Assembly (NCBI RefSeq): GCF_007993045.1
Contig: NZ_VOOR01000017.1
Coordinates: 1-64,000 of the forward strand
DNA length: 64,000 nt
Origin: Phaeodactylibacter luteus
GTDB taxonomy: Bacteria > Bacteroidota > Bacteroidia > Chitinophagales > Saprospiraceae
Direction of reading: 5' to 3'
Of the stretch, positions 15,109-23,987 are shown in pieces (the first letter of the stretch is position 1; every line of letters starts with the position of its first letter). The notes beneath the pieces were generated by a model. It searched no databases. It saw nothing but the letters and a program-made list of their open reading frames with translations, and was not told the DNA's origin. A program made the translations under genes and the position numbers.

Positions 15109-17406
15109 TCAAGGCTTGATGCCGACAAATGCATCCGGAATGCCAAAGGCGTCCGTCAGCGGTGCAGAAAGGGCTCTGAGCTGTCTGCAAAGCTCGTCCA
15201 CTTCTCTGCGGATGGCCTTGGTTTTATTGCCGGCCAGATAGTCGGCTTCTAAGTACCAGCCTTTATGGGCTTCAATAGTATGGAGGGCATAAAGCTGGCA
15301 GGCTTTTCGCAAGGCCTGGCGAGGCGCGCCTTCCGGGCATTGGCGGGCAGCTTCCACGAAGCGCTCCAAAGTCAGCCGTTCGGCGTAAGCTTCTCCCAGA
15401 GCAATCATGTGCGGCTGTACGATTAGCCCGGCTTCGTAGGCGCTTTTGCCATTTTTGATGTGCCCGCGCATACGCTCGCCCAAATTGTGCAATAGTTTGG
15501 TTTCGCGGAAACGGAACGCAGCCAGGTGGAACTCCTCGCTCAGCAAGTGCTGTTGGCTGGTATTCCTGACGGTAAATGGGTTGAGCTCGGAAACGGCTGT
15601 GGTGAACCGCCCGCCAAGGTAGCGCAAAAGCGCCCGGTTGCCGTCTTCGTTGAACGCTTTTTGAAATTTGGTGAGCAGCCCCTTGGCGACGAGCTGCATC
15701 AGTACCGTGTTATCCCCTTCAAAGGTCGTGAATATGTCCGTATCTGCTTTGAGCCGGTCAATGCGGTTCTCTGAAAGGTAGCCTTTGCCTCCACAAGCTT
15801 CCCTACATTCTTGCAGGCATGCGGTAGTGAACCAGGTGGCATAAGCTTTGAGCGCAGCAGCCTGCGTCTCTATTTCCCGCATGTCTTCTCCATCATGGCC
15901 GACATAATCCTGGCTGAGCTGCTGCAGAGAAAAGTGCAGCGCATAGGCCTTTGCCAACAGCGGCATCAGCCGGCGCTGATGGCTAGGGTAGTCCAATAGT
16001 AAGGTCTCTGGTTTGTTTGGGCGGCTGGAGAACTGACGCCGGGAAAGCCCATAGCGGATGGCTGTTGCCAGCCCGGCCTTTGCAGCGCTCAGCCCGGCGC
16101 GGGGCACACACACACGGCCGCCCACCAGAGTGCCCAGCATGGTGAAAAAGCGCCGAGATGAATTTTGGATAGGGCTGTGGTAGCGGCCCTGTGCGTCCAC
16201 TTGCCCAAAGCGGTCGAGCAGGTTCTCCCGGGGCACTCGGACGGTATCCAACCAGATGCGGCCATTGTCTACTCCATTCAGCCCCATTTTGTACCCAGAG
16301 TCAACCACCCTTACCCCAGGCAATACGTTGCCCTCCATGTCTCGGATAGGGACAAGGACTGCGTGTACGCCATGGTTTTCTCCATGAGTGATGAGCTGCC
16401 CAAAGACAGTCGCCAATTGCGCATGTAATGCGTTCCCTATATATTCCTTGCCAGAAGATTCGCGTGGGGAGTGTACTACAAATTCGTCCGTAGAAGGGTC
16501 AAATGTAATCGTAGTCTCCAGCCCCCTAACATTCGATCCGTGGCCGGTTTCGGTCATGGCAAAACAGCCAAGCAGCTCTCCTTTACCTATGGCTTCCAAG
16601 TAGCGCTCATGATGCCGTTTGGTCCCCAGTTGATGAATGCTCCCCCCGAAAAGCCCAAATTGAACTCCGAACTTTACCGCCAAGCTTAGGTCGTGGTACC
16701 CTAGCATTTCGAAAACCGTTGCATAGGCGCCCATGTCTTGTTGGCCGCCCTGAGCAAACGGGTAGGCGAGTGCTCCAAACCCCTGTTGTGCCAGGTGGAG
16801 CAGCCATTCCAAAACTTGTTTTCGATAGTCTTCCTTGCCTTCAAAGTGCTGCAATTCAAAACCAGGGCCTGAGAGCAGGCTCCTCATTCTTTCCCGCAGG
16901 TCGGGGAAAGGCTGATCGAGCAGCTGGGCCAGTTGCCTGGCCAGCTCATTGCGGGCCGGGAGCCCTGCTTTCGCCTTTGGGGGCGAAGTCCCGAAAAGCT
17001 GGTGATGGGTATCGAGGCTGATTTGCCCGAGCGCGCTTTCCATTTCCTGCAGCTGCCGTAAAACCTCAGTAGTATCCCAAGCAGTTGCTCCAGCCCGGGT
17101 GCCCATCTGTAGGCCCAGATGGGCCAAGGTTTTGGGCATACCGGCCGGCAGCTCGGCAGCAGCTCTCTGCAGTTCTATTTCCCAGTACCGGAAGAGCAGA
17201 GGCGAAGGCGGGCGGTCCGGCTGCCCCCACTGCAGCAGGTGGCTGCGGTCTTCTTTGGAAAGGAAGCTGGCATTGGCTGCAGCCTGCCGGAGCAGTTTTA
17301 TTTCCAGAGGGGAAAGCACCCGGTCTGCCCATGCGGTGTACAAAATGGGCAGCATGCTTTGCACACCTGGGGAATAGCTGATGCTGATGCTTGAGTTGAT
17401 GGCCAT
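15109..17406 (-). CDS. Acyl-CoA oxidase/dehydrogenase, long ACOX-type
   Basis: This FAD enzyme of 765 residues introduces a 2,3-double bond into acyl-CoA in beta-oxidation. It is far longer than ordinary acyl-CoA dehydrogenases (about 380) and matches the peroxisomal-oxidase-like architecture. There is a helical N-terminal extension, then the core with FAMTETGHGSNVRGLET and FGLFGGSIHQLGT, and an extra C-terminal helical domain. The catalytic-base region FEGDNTVLMQLVAKGLL contains the expected Glu. No other beta-oxidation gene adjoins it. Whether it passes electrons to oxygen or to ETF cannot be decided from sequence. Confidence 0.88.
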   Translation of the reverse strand: MAINSSISISYSPGVQSMLPILYTAWADRVLSPLEIKLLRQAAANASFLSKEDRSHLLQWGQPDRPPSPLLFRYWEIELQRAAAELPAGMPKTLAHLGLQMGTRAGATAWDTTEVLRQLQEMESALGQISLDTHHQLFGTSPPKAKAGLPARNELARQLAQLLDQPFPDLRERMRSLLSGPGFELQHFEGKEDYRKQVLEWLLHLAQQGFGALAYPFAQGGQQDMGAYATVFEMLGYHDLSLAVKFGVQFGLFGGSIHQLGTKRHHERYLEAIGKGELLGCFAMTETGHGSNVRGLETTITFDPSTDEFVVHSPRESSGKEYIGNALHAQLATVFGQLITHGENHGVHAVLVPIRDMEGNVLPGVRVVDSGYKMGLNGVDNGRIWLDTVRVPRENLLDRFGQVDAQGRYHSPIQNSSRRFFTMLGTLVGGRVCVPRAGLSAAKAGLATAIRYGLSRRQFSSRPNKPETLLLDYPSHQRRLMPLLAKAYALHFSLQQLSQDYVGHDGEDMREIETQAAALKAYATWFTTACLQECREACGGKGYLSENRIDRLKADTDIFTTFEGDNTVLMQLVAKGLLTKFQKAFNEDGNRALLRYLGGRFTTAVSELNPFTVRNTSQQHLLSEEFHLAAFRFRETKLLHNLGERMRGHIKNGKSAYEAGLIVQPHMIALGEAYAERLTLERFVEAARQCPEGAPRQALRKACQLYALHTIEAHKGWYLEADYLAGNKTKAIRREVDELCRQLRALSAPLTDAFGIPDAFVGIKP

Positions 17407-17564
17407 TGGGTCGTGGTTTGGGTGAGGGTTGCCAGAGCTGGCAGAGCAGCTTTAGCCATATTTTTCAACGCAGGATCCAGTTTTAAAGTTTTTAGCAAAG
17501 CGGTTAAGGATGGCTTAAGGTTGTCCGGGGGCTTTTCTTTCCCAAGGGGGACAAATGAAAAAGA

Positions 17565-17584
17565 CCGCCCCTCAGACGGGGCGG
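17565..17584 (-). terminator. Minus-strand terminator
   Basis: CCGCCCC-tcagac-GGGGCGG is a 7-bp GC stem. On the minus strand it is followed by TCTTTTTCATTT. It would end transcripts arriving from the GH73-fold gene at 17914. Confidence 0.6.
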
Positions 17585-17674
17585 CCGGTATTCAATCATG
17601 AGAAAACCACTTAAGGAGAGATCTTGGTAAATAAGGTGTTGGCTCATTGGGTTTTGGGTGCGGCAAACAGAGCT

Positions 17675-17848
17675 GGGCAGGCGAAAAACAGTTATCCGTT
17701 TTTTTTGGGGCCTGCCCCTGCCTAACAGCAGGTGCCGCTATGCTGCGGGGCTCGCTCCTCGCTCGGCCCTATCGGGCTTACCACCCCTCCGCAGCGCTAG
17801 GCCGGTGCCATCATAGCGCTAGAGCCTGCAGGGTTTTGGTTTGCGCCC
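17675..17848 (-). repeat. Dispersed intergenic element, copy 3 (inverted)
   Basis: This is an inverted copy with the core at 17707-17803. The right side ends TTTTGGTTTGCGCCC, the complement of the family terminus GGGCGCAAACC. The left terminus GGGCAGGCGAAAAACAGTT is diverged. The core hairpin has shortened to CCTGC-tgtta-GGCAGG type. Confidence 0.8.
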
Positions 17849-17913
17849 AGATGGTGCAGCCGGCTGCTCAGCAGAGGTAGCTGTTTGGCTGTTCCCGTAC
17901 ACAGCGCTTAAGC

Positions 17914-18714
17914 TTAATCGAGCTGGTAAAGCTGGTAGCGGTCAATTACGCCGAGTAACTGTTGGCCAAAGCCGGCCGGGGCAGCCCCGGAGCGTTCGAT
18001 AGCCCTAGCCCATCCTTTGTAGTTGGTGTCTTGTTGGAAAAGCTGAGGGTAGTTGCGGGTTAGCCACAAAGAGTGGGCCCGCCAATTTTCCCATGCGCTG
18101 GCGAATGTTTGGCTGCCCATGCTCTCGCCAAAATGGCTATTGTTTTGGGATGCATCAGGGGAGGACCCGGCTGAGCTGCAGAGGATGGCCCAGCCCATTT
18201 TTATGCTGGCAGGTATGCCGTATTTCTCTTGTTCAGATTGGGCGACTTTGCCAAAGCGCTCGATATATGCACCCACGGCGTCTGCAGAAGGCAGCTTCGG
18301 CAAGGCGGCAGCAGGAGCAGAGTGGAGGGCGACGGGGGAAGAAAGGCCCATCTGTGTGGCCTCCGAACGGCTTTCCCGGTCATCGGAAATGCTGACTGCT
18401 GGTGCTTGCATATTGACAGAAAACTGTATGTTTTTGCGGGTCAGTATAAAAAAGGCGACAGCAGCGAGGGCGATTTTGAACCAGGGCAGGGAAAACCCTT
18501 CCAGCTGGCCTCCGGTAATCTGATGGAAGCGGTACCGTAGCGCTACACTCATTTTTTGTAGGCCATGGGCGAGGCGTTCCAGGATAAGCTCCCAGTCTGG
18601 CCCTGAAGTGCGGGGGGCCTTGCGCGGGCGCTGTTCTGACCGGTTGGCCTGCGGGGCAGTTTGAAAGGTGCTCCGGTGCTTCACTTTATAGTGCGTATTG
18701 GTGTAGCTAGGCAT
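17914..18714 (-). CDS. GH73 glucosaminidase-fold membrane protein, probably inactive
   Basis: The protein has 266 residues from ATG at 18714. A basic cytoplasmic N-terminus is followed by one membrane helix (residues 79-92), a low-complexity linker and a C-terminal FlgJ/GH73 glucosaminidase-like domain (about 150-266). The pattern YIERFGKVAQSEQEKYGIPA, NNSHFG and YKGWARAIERSGAAPAGFG matches peptidoglycan hydrolases. However, the usual catalytic Glu in the helix (family pattern LLES.AGTS) is replaced by Cys179 in AILCSSAGSS, confirmed as TGC in the DNA. It may bind rather than cut peptidoglycan. It is divergent from the S24 repressor. A longer frame to 18834 has no family support. Confidence 0.75.
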   Translation of the reverse strand: MPSYTNTHYKVKHRSTFQTAPQANRSEQRPRKAPRTSGPDWELILERLAHGLQKMSVALRYRFHQITGGQLEGFSLPWFKIALAAVAFFILTRKNIQFSVNMQAPAVSISDDRESRSEATQMGLSSPVALHSAPAAALPKLPSADAVGAYIERFGKVAQSEQEKYGIPASIKMGWAILCSSAGSSPDASQNNSHFGESMGSQTFASAWENWRAHSLWLTRNYPQLFQQDTNYKGWARAIERSGAAPAGFGQQLLGVIDRYQLYQLD

Positions 18715-18794
18715 AACAATTAGGATTTGACCGAAACCTTTTGTATGTTTATCGGTGAAATGAATGACTTTGGTTGTTGTCTGGAACAAATATA

Positions 18795-18810
18795 AAACAA
18801 ATAGTTGTTT
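18795..18810. promoter_or_regulatory. Candidate operator between divergent genes
   Basis: AAACAA-atag-TTGTTT is a perfect 6-bp inverted repeat in the 131-bp gap between the GH73-fold gene and the S24 repressor. Its placement fits autoregulation by the repressor, but that is inference. Confidence 0.35.
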
Positions 18811-18845
18811 ACAGGCAAGTAATTTTAAAAACATTTTTGTTTAAA

Positions 18846-19559
18846 ATGGCGGATTTTTCAGACCATATTGTAAATCAGCGCTTTAACATAGTGTACAAAG
18901 AGCTGGAGCAGATTGGGCTCATCAAGGGCAAATCGGATATTGCCAAGCACTTGGGCACGTACAATCATGTGATCAACAGCATCCTCAAAGGGCAACGGAA
19001 CATAACAGTAGACCAATTGTACCGGCTTTTTGAGAGCTACAGCGTGAACGCCAACTACCTCTTTGGCTTGTCTGATGAGATGTTCCCGGACGGGCTCCCC
19101 GGCGATATACCGGTGCGTGCTATGGGCGAACGTCAATCCGGGCCTCGCGACAACATCACACTCGTGCCAGACCGCGCGTTAGCCGGGTATGCGCTAGAGC
19201 ATCAGGACAGCAAATACCTAGATAGCCTGAGCAAATTCAGCATCCCTAACCTGGAAGGGCAGCTGATCGCTTTTGAAATCAGTGGGGACAGCATGATGCC
19301 GACGATCACCAATGGGGACGTCGTGGTTTGCGACCCCGTAGAGCGCGGGACGCCCCTGAGGGACAACCACGTCTATGTAGTGGTTACGGACACCGTTGTC
19401 GCAAAGCGCATACAGCAGGTGAGGGACGGAGACGAGGTATCGAGCCTCCGGTTGATTTCCGACAATAGCTCTGTATATAAGCCTTATGAGGTAGAGCTCG
19501 AAGAGGTGCGTCAGTTGCTCAAGGTAAAGTGCCGGCTGACCTCTTACGCTATCGCATAG
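18846..19559 (+). CDS. LexA/CI-type repressor with S24 peptidase domain
   Basis: This is a transcription regulator of 237 residues. An N-terminal HTH region (about residues 10-75) is followed by an S24 autopeptidase domain. The nucleophile is Ser149 in ISGDSMMPTI and the general base Lys187 in VVAKRI. A likely self-cleavage site is Ala113-Gly114 in RALAGYALE. Such proteins release DNA when cleaved, in SOS-like or phage-type switches. No phage genes adjoin it, so it is probably a host stress regulator. The ATG at 18846 is chosen over an earlier frame start at 18774. The candidate operator just upstream suggests control of itself and the divergent gene. Confidence 0.88.
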   Translation: MADFSDHIVNQRFNIVYKELEQIGLIKGKSDIAKHLGTYNHVINSILKGQRNITVDQLYRLFESYSVNANYLFGLSDEMFPDGLPGDIPVRAMGERQSGPRDNITLVPDRALAGYALEHQDSKYLDSLSKFSIPNLEGQLIAFEISGDSMMPTITNGDVVVCDPVERGTPLRDNHVYVVVTDTVVAKRIQQVRDGDEVSSLRLISDNSSVYKPYEVELEEVRQLLKVKCRLTSYAIA

Positions 19560-19658
19560 TTTTTGACTATGTGGTTATAGCGATTATCACTTTTGATTAT
19601 AGTTTTGCAGTGCGCATATTTGTAGCAAAGCGACAAGCATTTGTAAACTATAAAACTG

Positions 19659-19693
19659 GAAAGGGGAACCGGCGCTCTGCTGCTTCCCCTTTC
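19659..19693 (+). terminator. Hairpin after the repressor gene
   Basis: GAAAGGGGAA-15 nt-TTCCCCTTTC is a 10-bp stem about 100 bp after the repressor stop, ahead of the ankyrin gene. The U tract is weak, so it may be a leader structure. A TAGTTTTG -7-like box lies at 19600-19607. Confidence 0.4.
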
Positions 19694-19752
19694 TAGCATT
19701 TGGAATTCAAGGGCGGTCAGTGGGCCGCTTACTGCCGATACAAAAAAATATT

Positions 19753-20217
19753 ATGGCTAATTTGATTGATGCTATCCGCGGAGGAGACCTTGATTTGATC
19801 GTCAGCATACTGGGCAAAGACCCTGGCTTGGCCAATCAGCCTGACGGGCGGGGGTTTCCACCGCTTATCTTAGCGACCTACCTGGGCAATGAGGAGCTGG
19901 CCGAAGTGCTGCTGCAGCATGGGGCCGACGTGAATATCCGGGATGCATCTGGCAACACTGCGCTTATGGGGGTTGTGTTTAAAGGACATGAGGGCTTGGC
20001 GCGGCTACTGCTCAGCCACGGCGCCGATGTTCATCAAGCCAATGGCCAAGGCTTTACAGCCCTGACCTTTGCGGCCCATTACGGGCATGCCGAGCTTGTG
20101 CAGCTACTGCTCGCTGCAGGGGCGGATAAAAACGTGAAGGATGCAAAAGGGCATACCCCATTAGATTATGCCAAAATGAACCATCATGCGCAGGCTGTGA
20201 AAATACTGGAAAGCTAG
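19753..20217 (+). CDS. Ankyrin-repeat protein
   Basis: The 154-residue protein is made almost entirely of ankyrin repeats. Four full or partial repeats are visible, each with the G-(T/F)-x-L-x-x-A and LLxxGADxN pattern, as in LLQHGADVNIRDASGNTALM and LLLAAGADKNVKDAKGHTPL. There is no signal peptide or membrane segment, so it is probably a cytoplasmic protein-binding scaffold. The start at 19753 follows an A-rich stretch; an earlier ATG at 19720 adds 11 poorly supported residues. It stands alone, with the type IX secretion genes 286 bp downstream. No partner can be named. Confidence 0.85.
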   Translation: MANLIDAIRGGDLDLIVSILGKDPGLANQPDGRGFPPLILATYLGNEELAEVLLQHGADVNIRDASGNTALMGVVFKGHEGLARLLLSHGADVHQANGQGFTALTFAAHYGHAELVQLLLAAGADKNVKDAKGHTPLDYAKMNHHAQAVKILES

Positions 20218-20503
20218 CTGCTTTGTCAAGGCTCTGACTTGTAGTTGGATAGGGCGCTCTTACATGAACCAGGGGCAGTATTTTTCCGTTCATTTGTTTG
20301 GCTGCGTGCATCAAACGCCTTGCTTCCTTTTGGCGGAACTGCCTTAAGGCAACCGCTTATTGTCTTTTATGCCAAGCTTAAAGGCTTCAAAGGTCTTGGT
20401 GCGGTAGCAAGATTGTTTTACTTTACGAGGTGTACTTTGGGCTAAAGCTCAGTCTGTACGTCCCTTACGCGCCTTCCCCATTAAAAATTCAAGCTGCCAG
20501 ACC

Positions 20504-21478
20504 ATGACAAAATCCTTTTCCACCCTACTGACCTGCCTCTTTCTAGCGGCTGCCGCTTACGCTCAGCAGCCAGCGCAGTACAGTTTGTTCATGATGAACA
20601 AGCTCAACTGGAACCCTGCCTATGCAGGCATGGATAACTCTCTGGTCGTGACCGGGGCATATCGTTCTCAATGGCAGGGGCTTGAAGGCAACCCGGTTAC
20701 CCAGAATATTGGGCTCCACTTGCCTTTAAACATCATTAGCAGCGGCTTTGGCATCAACTTGGAGAACGACGAGCTCGGCGCACAGCAGCGGTCGTCGGCT
20801 ACACTAATGTACAATTACCAAATGGGGCTAGGGCAGCGGGCAGTCCTTTCTATCGGGGGCAGTGCAGGGATGATGCAGCGCACCTTGAATGGAGAATTGC
20901 TGCGCACACCGGATGGAGAGTACAGTGAGCCGGGCATCATCTTCCACAATGACGACCTCCTGCCATCAACTGGGATTTCTGGCAATGTCATGACTTATGG
21001 GGCAGGCGCTTACCTGCTCACAGAAAAATTCGAGGCTGGGCTGTCCGTCCGCCACCTGACCGCGCCTACTGCCCCGCTGAGCGAGGAGCTTAGCATGAAG
21101 TTGGAGCGCGTTTACTTCTTTTCCGCACAAGGGCACTTCGACCTCAGCACCGTGCTAAGTTTCCACCCTGCTCTGTTGGTCCGTTCGGATGTGGTGCAGA
21201 CTCAAACTGACCTAGCCCTCCTTTTTCACTACAACGACAATATAATGGGAGGGGCTTCGTTAAGAGGATATGATAGCAATAGCCTTGATGCAGTTGCCTT
21301 GATCGCAGGGTTCAAGCTCAGCGAAAAAATCACAGTGGCATATGCTTATGATCTTACTGTTTCTGCTATCGCACAGGTGAGCAACGGCTCACATGAAATC
21401 ATGCTCCGGTATGACCTCAATAAGCCACTGGGCACCGGGCGGCCGCCGAAAATCATTTACAACCCCCGGTCTTTATAA
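20504..21478 (+). CDS. PorP/SprF-family type IX secretion outer-membrane protein
   Basis: The protein has 324 residues with a Sec signal peptide ending near AYA-QQ at about residue 20. The start of the mature protein (QYSLFMMNKLNWNPAYAG) is the PorP/SprF signature: these proteins begin with an A(L)YNP-AYAG-type motif and form an outer-membrane beta barrel. In the type IX system they help anchor or deliver adhesins such as SprB. The position directly before gldK matches the porP-porK-porL-porM-porN order of Porphyromonas. Many paralogs exist in Bacteroidota, so a role in the core machine rather than with one adhesin rests on position. Confidence 0.88.
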   Translation: MTKSFSTLLTCLFLAAAAYAQQPAQYSLFMMNKLNWNPAYAGMDNSLVVTGAYRSQWQGLEGNPVTQNIGLHLPLNIISSGFGINLENDELGAQQRSSATLMYNYQMGLGQRAVLSIGGSAGMMQRTLNGELLRTPDGEYSEPGIIFHNDDLLPSTGISGNVMTYGAGAYLLTEKFEAGLSVRHLTAPTAPLSEELSMKLERVYFFSAQGHFDLSTVLSFHPALLVRSDVVQTQTDLALLFHYNDNIMGGASLRGYDSNSLDAVALIAGFKLSEKITVAYAYDLTVSAIAQVSNGSHEIMLRYDLNKPLGTGRPPKIIYNPRSL

Positions 21479-21644
21479 AGAATTTTGTCCATTGATTTTA
21501 GAAGAGGGGAGGGCTTGTGCAAGCCGGCTGTACCCTTTCAGTACTACGGTGCGGGTGGTGTGGTGTCACCTGTAAACTTCTGTCCTGCCCGTTGGCCCAA
21601 GACTGCGTAATCTGTCAGCCAGCCGGGTAATCAGGAAATTAATT

Positions 21645-21675
21645 TTTGATAAGCTGTGCAAACGGCCTATATTTA
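21645..21675 (+). promoter_or_regulatory. Candidate gldK promoter
   Basis: TTTG at 21645-21648 and TATATTTA at 21668-21675 are separated by 19 bases. This resembles the Bacteroidota -33/-7 pair (TTTG and TAnnTTTG). It would give a leader of about 48 bases before the gldK ATG at 21729. Confidence 0.45.
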
Positions 21676-21728
21676 CGATTGCTTTTTCTAGACCTTATTA
21701 TATTCTGAAGGAAAACAAGGGTGTTAAC

Positions 21729-22970
21729 ATGAAACAATTCATCAAGATTTCACTAGTCTTGCTAGTGTTTGTTGCTGCGTCCTGCGGCAGCAGTGAAAAC
21801 GGTCAGCTCGTGGGGGTATTAGACCGCCCGGACTGGAAAGGGATCAATCCTTATGGTATGGTTTATGTGCCTTCTGGCACATTACACATTGGCCCATCTG
21901 ACCAAGACGTGAGCAATACGTTCGTGCAGCGTCAGAAAGCTATCTCTATCGCCGGGTTTTACATGGACGATACCGAGATTACCAATAATGAATACCGACA
22001 GTTTGTGTACTGGGTCCGGGATTCTTTAGCTCACTCTTACCTGGACCACTACGTGGAAACGGCTGACGGACAGGAGCTGATCGATTGGGAGTATGAGATC
22101 GACTGGCAGGATGAGACGCTGGAAGACCTTTACTATCAGGGCGATGACCGCTTTGCCGGTAAGAAAGAGCTGGATGCCAGCAAAATGGTATTTGAATATG
22201 AATGGTACGATTGGCAGCGCGCAGCGCACGATCACGGCCGGTCACCACGTACCGCCTTCATTCAGCGCAAGAAGGTCAACGTATACCCTGATACGCTGGT
22301 TTGGATCCGTGACTTTTCTTACTCTTACAACGAGCCGATGACGCGGAACTACTTCTGGCACCCGGCTTTTGATGATTACCCTGTAGTTGGCGTGGATTGG
22401 CACATGGCCAATGCGTTCGCTTACTGGCGGACCAAACTATGGAATACCTATCAGCAAACGCGGGGCGACGGTATCAATACAGAAGATTTCCGCCTGCCTA
22501 CAGAGCACGAGTGGGAGTACGCTGCCCGCGGTGGCCACGACTTGGCGCCCTACCCTTGGGGCGGTTATTACACCCGCAACTCCAAGGGGTGCCTCTTAGC
22601 TAACTTTAAGCCTGGGCGTGGCAACTACCCTGAAGATGGTGGGCAGTATACCGTCCGTGCTGATGCTTACTTCCCGAACGATTATGGCCTGTATAACATG
22701 GCAGGCAACGTTTCGGAGTGGACAGTGACGGCCTATTATGATAACGCTTACTCTTTCCTCCACGACTTGAACCCTGACATCCGCTATGATGCAAAGGATG
22801 ACGACCCCGAAGCTTACAAGCGCAAGGTCATCCGTGGTGGTTCTTGGAAGGATGTAGCGCATTTCCTACAGACTGGCACGCGCCACTGGGAGTACCAAGA
22901 TACGACCAAGTCTTATATCGGCTTCCGTTGCGCCTTGTCTTTCTTGGGCCGCTCGCTCAACGACTTCTAA
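21729..22970 (+). CDS. gldK: Type IX secretion ring lipoprotein GldK/PorK
   Basis: This outer-membrane lipoprotein of 413 residues forms, with GldN, the large periplasmic ring of the type IX secretion system. The signal ends VFVAASC with lipidated Cys19. The body has the formylglycine-enzyme/SUMF1 fold: YVPSGTLHIGPSD, GFYMDDTEITNNEYRQFV, the internal RLPTEHEWEYAARGG and the late GNVSEWT and VIRGGSW motifs. The family is structural, not catalytic. A promoter-like pair precedes it and a 15-bp hairpin follows it, so it seems to be its own transcription unit, upstream of gldLM. Confidence 0.95.
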   Translation: MKQFIKISLVLLVFVAASCGSSENGQLVGVLDRPDWKGINPYGMVYVPSGTLHIGPSDQDVSNTFVQRQKAISIAGFYMDDTEITNNEYRQFVYWVRDSLAHSYLDHYVETADGQELIDWEYEIDWQDETLEDLYYQGDDRFAGKKELDASKMVFEYEWYDWQRAAHDHGRSPRTAFIQRKKVNVYPDTLVWIRDFSYSYNEPMTRNYFWHPAFDDYPVVGVDWHMANAFAYWRTKLWNTYQQTRGDGINTEDFRLPTEHEWEYAARGGHDLAPYPWGGYYTRNSKGCLLANFKPGRGNYPEDGGQYTVRADAYFPNDYGLYNMAGNVSEWTVTAYYDNAYSFLHDLNPDIRYDAKDDDPEAYKRKVIRGGSWKDVAHFLQTGTRHWEYQDTTKSYIGFRCALSFLGRSLNDF

Positions 22971-23322
22971 TGTAAACGCCCTTTCGGAAAAGGATGCAGC
23001 GTTCGAAGCTGCATCCTTTTCCGTATTTCAAAAGCCCCCTCCCCTCTTTGTACACACTAGCCGCTATCCCCGCTTTTCCCCATCCAATTTTCCATTGTTC
23101 AATAGAGAAGCATACGGCAGTCTGCGCATGCGCAGGCCATGCTGTAGTGGTGGGGAAGTGCAAAAAGAGGGCAAATATTGGGGAAGAGGAATTTTTAAAA
23201 TATGGGGTGTAACTTTTTTTGCCCCCTGTATTATAGGATTGGACCTGCGAAGGCAGTTGTCAATTCAGGCTCTGGCCTAATCAGAAAGAATTATTGATAA
23301 CCAAACTTTAAAAGAGAACAAG
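22971..23322. other. gldK-gldL spacer
   Basis: The 352-bp spacer holds the strong hairpin at 22986-23022 and a 14-bp perfect palindrome CTGCGCATGCGCAG near 23120-23135. I see no gene. It is unusually long for this normally tight gene pair. Confidence 0.6.
22986..23022 (+). terminator. Strong hairpin after gldK
   Basis: GGAAAAGGATGCAGC-gttcgaa-GCTGCATCCTTTTCC is a perfect 15-bp stem starting 15 bases after the gldK stop. The A and T runs lie within the stem. It probably ends or attenuates gldK transcripts. Confidence 0.75.
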
Positions 23323-23934
23323 ATGAGTTTCTTGAAGTCAAAAGGTTTTAAGTACGTTAAGAACCTGTTCATCGGTATCGGTGCAGCAACAGTATTGATG
23401 GGCGCGCTCTTTAAGCTGGAAAGCTGGGAAGGTGCATCTGAAATGCTGATCATCGGGCTTTCTGTTGAGGCCCTCATTTTCCTTTTCCTCGGCCTGATCG
23501 GGCCAGAGCCCGATTACTACTGGGACAAGCTCTACCCTGGCCTTAGCGATTATGGATCCAACTTGCAGCCGCTTACAGCTGGCGGCGGCTCCAACCTTCC
23601 GGCCTCACAGCCTCTGAACGGGGAAGTAGTGGAACAGCAGCTTGGCGGTATGCTTGCAGAGCTGCAGACGATGTCGAAAAGCCTTTCTTCGCTCAAAGCT
23701 CTGCAAGAGGTCGACTTCTCTGGGACAAGCGATCAGATCAAAGCCATGAGCAACTTCTACTCCAAGCTCAACGAAGCGATGGCTGACTTGTCAGACTCTC
23801 TGGAAGATACCAAGCAGTACAAGGATCAGCTTTCTGCGCTGAACCAAAACATCGGGCAGCTGAACAACACTTACAATCAGCTCAATAATGTATATGGCAA
23901 TGTAATCTCTGCCATGTCTAATGCTGGCCGCTAG
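23323..23934 (+). CDS. gldL: Type IX secretion motor protein GldL/PorL
   Basis: This inner-membrane protein of 203 residues forms with GldM the proton-driven motor of type IX secretion and gliding. Two membrane helices cover about residues 14-31 and 41-60. The second contains Glu49 in GLSVEALIFLFLG, the acidic residue known to be needed for proton flow. The cytoplasmic C-terminal part (about 90-203) is coiled-coil-like with heptads such as LNQNIGQLNNTYNQLNNVYG. Length fits the family. gldM follows after 53 bases. It is separated from gldK by a 352-bp spacer with a hairpin. Confidence 0.95.
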   Translation: MSFLKSKGFKYVKNLFIGIGAATVLMGALFKLESWEGASEMLIIGLSVEALIFLFLGLIGPEPDYYWDKLYPGLSDYGSNLQPLTAGGGSNLPASQPLNGEVVEQQLGGMLAELQTMSKSLSSLKALQEVDFSGTSDQIKAMSNFYSKLNEAMADLSDSLEDTKQYKDQLSALNQNIGQLNNTYNQLNNVYGNVISAMSNAGR

Positions 23935-23987
23935 CCCGAATGCCACACTTGCGTATCTATTTTCTGACAAATTAAAAGCGATTTAGC

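Larger units (their letters stand above)
17407..17913. other. Intergenic region with terminator and repeat copy 3
   Basis: This 507-bp gap between two minus-strand genes holds the minus-strand terminator at 17565-17584 and repeat copy 3 at 17675-17848. No convincing gene is present. Confidence 0.6.

Noticed and set aside
23120-23135. Palindrome CTGCGCATGCGCAG as an operator
   Set aside because: It is perfect but single, GC-rich and short, with no promoter boxes nearby; evidence is too thin for a separate feature.
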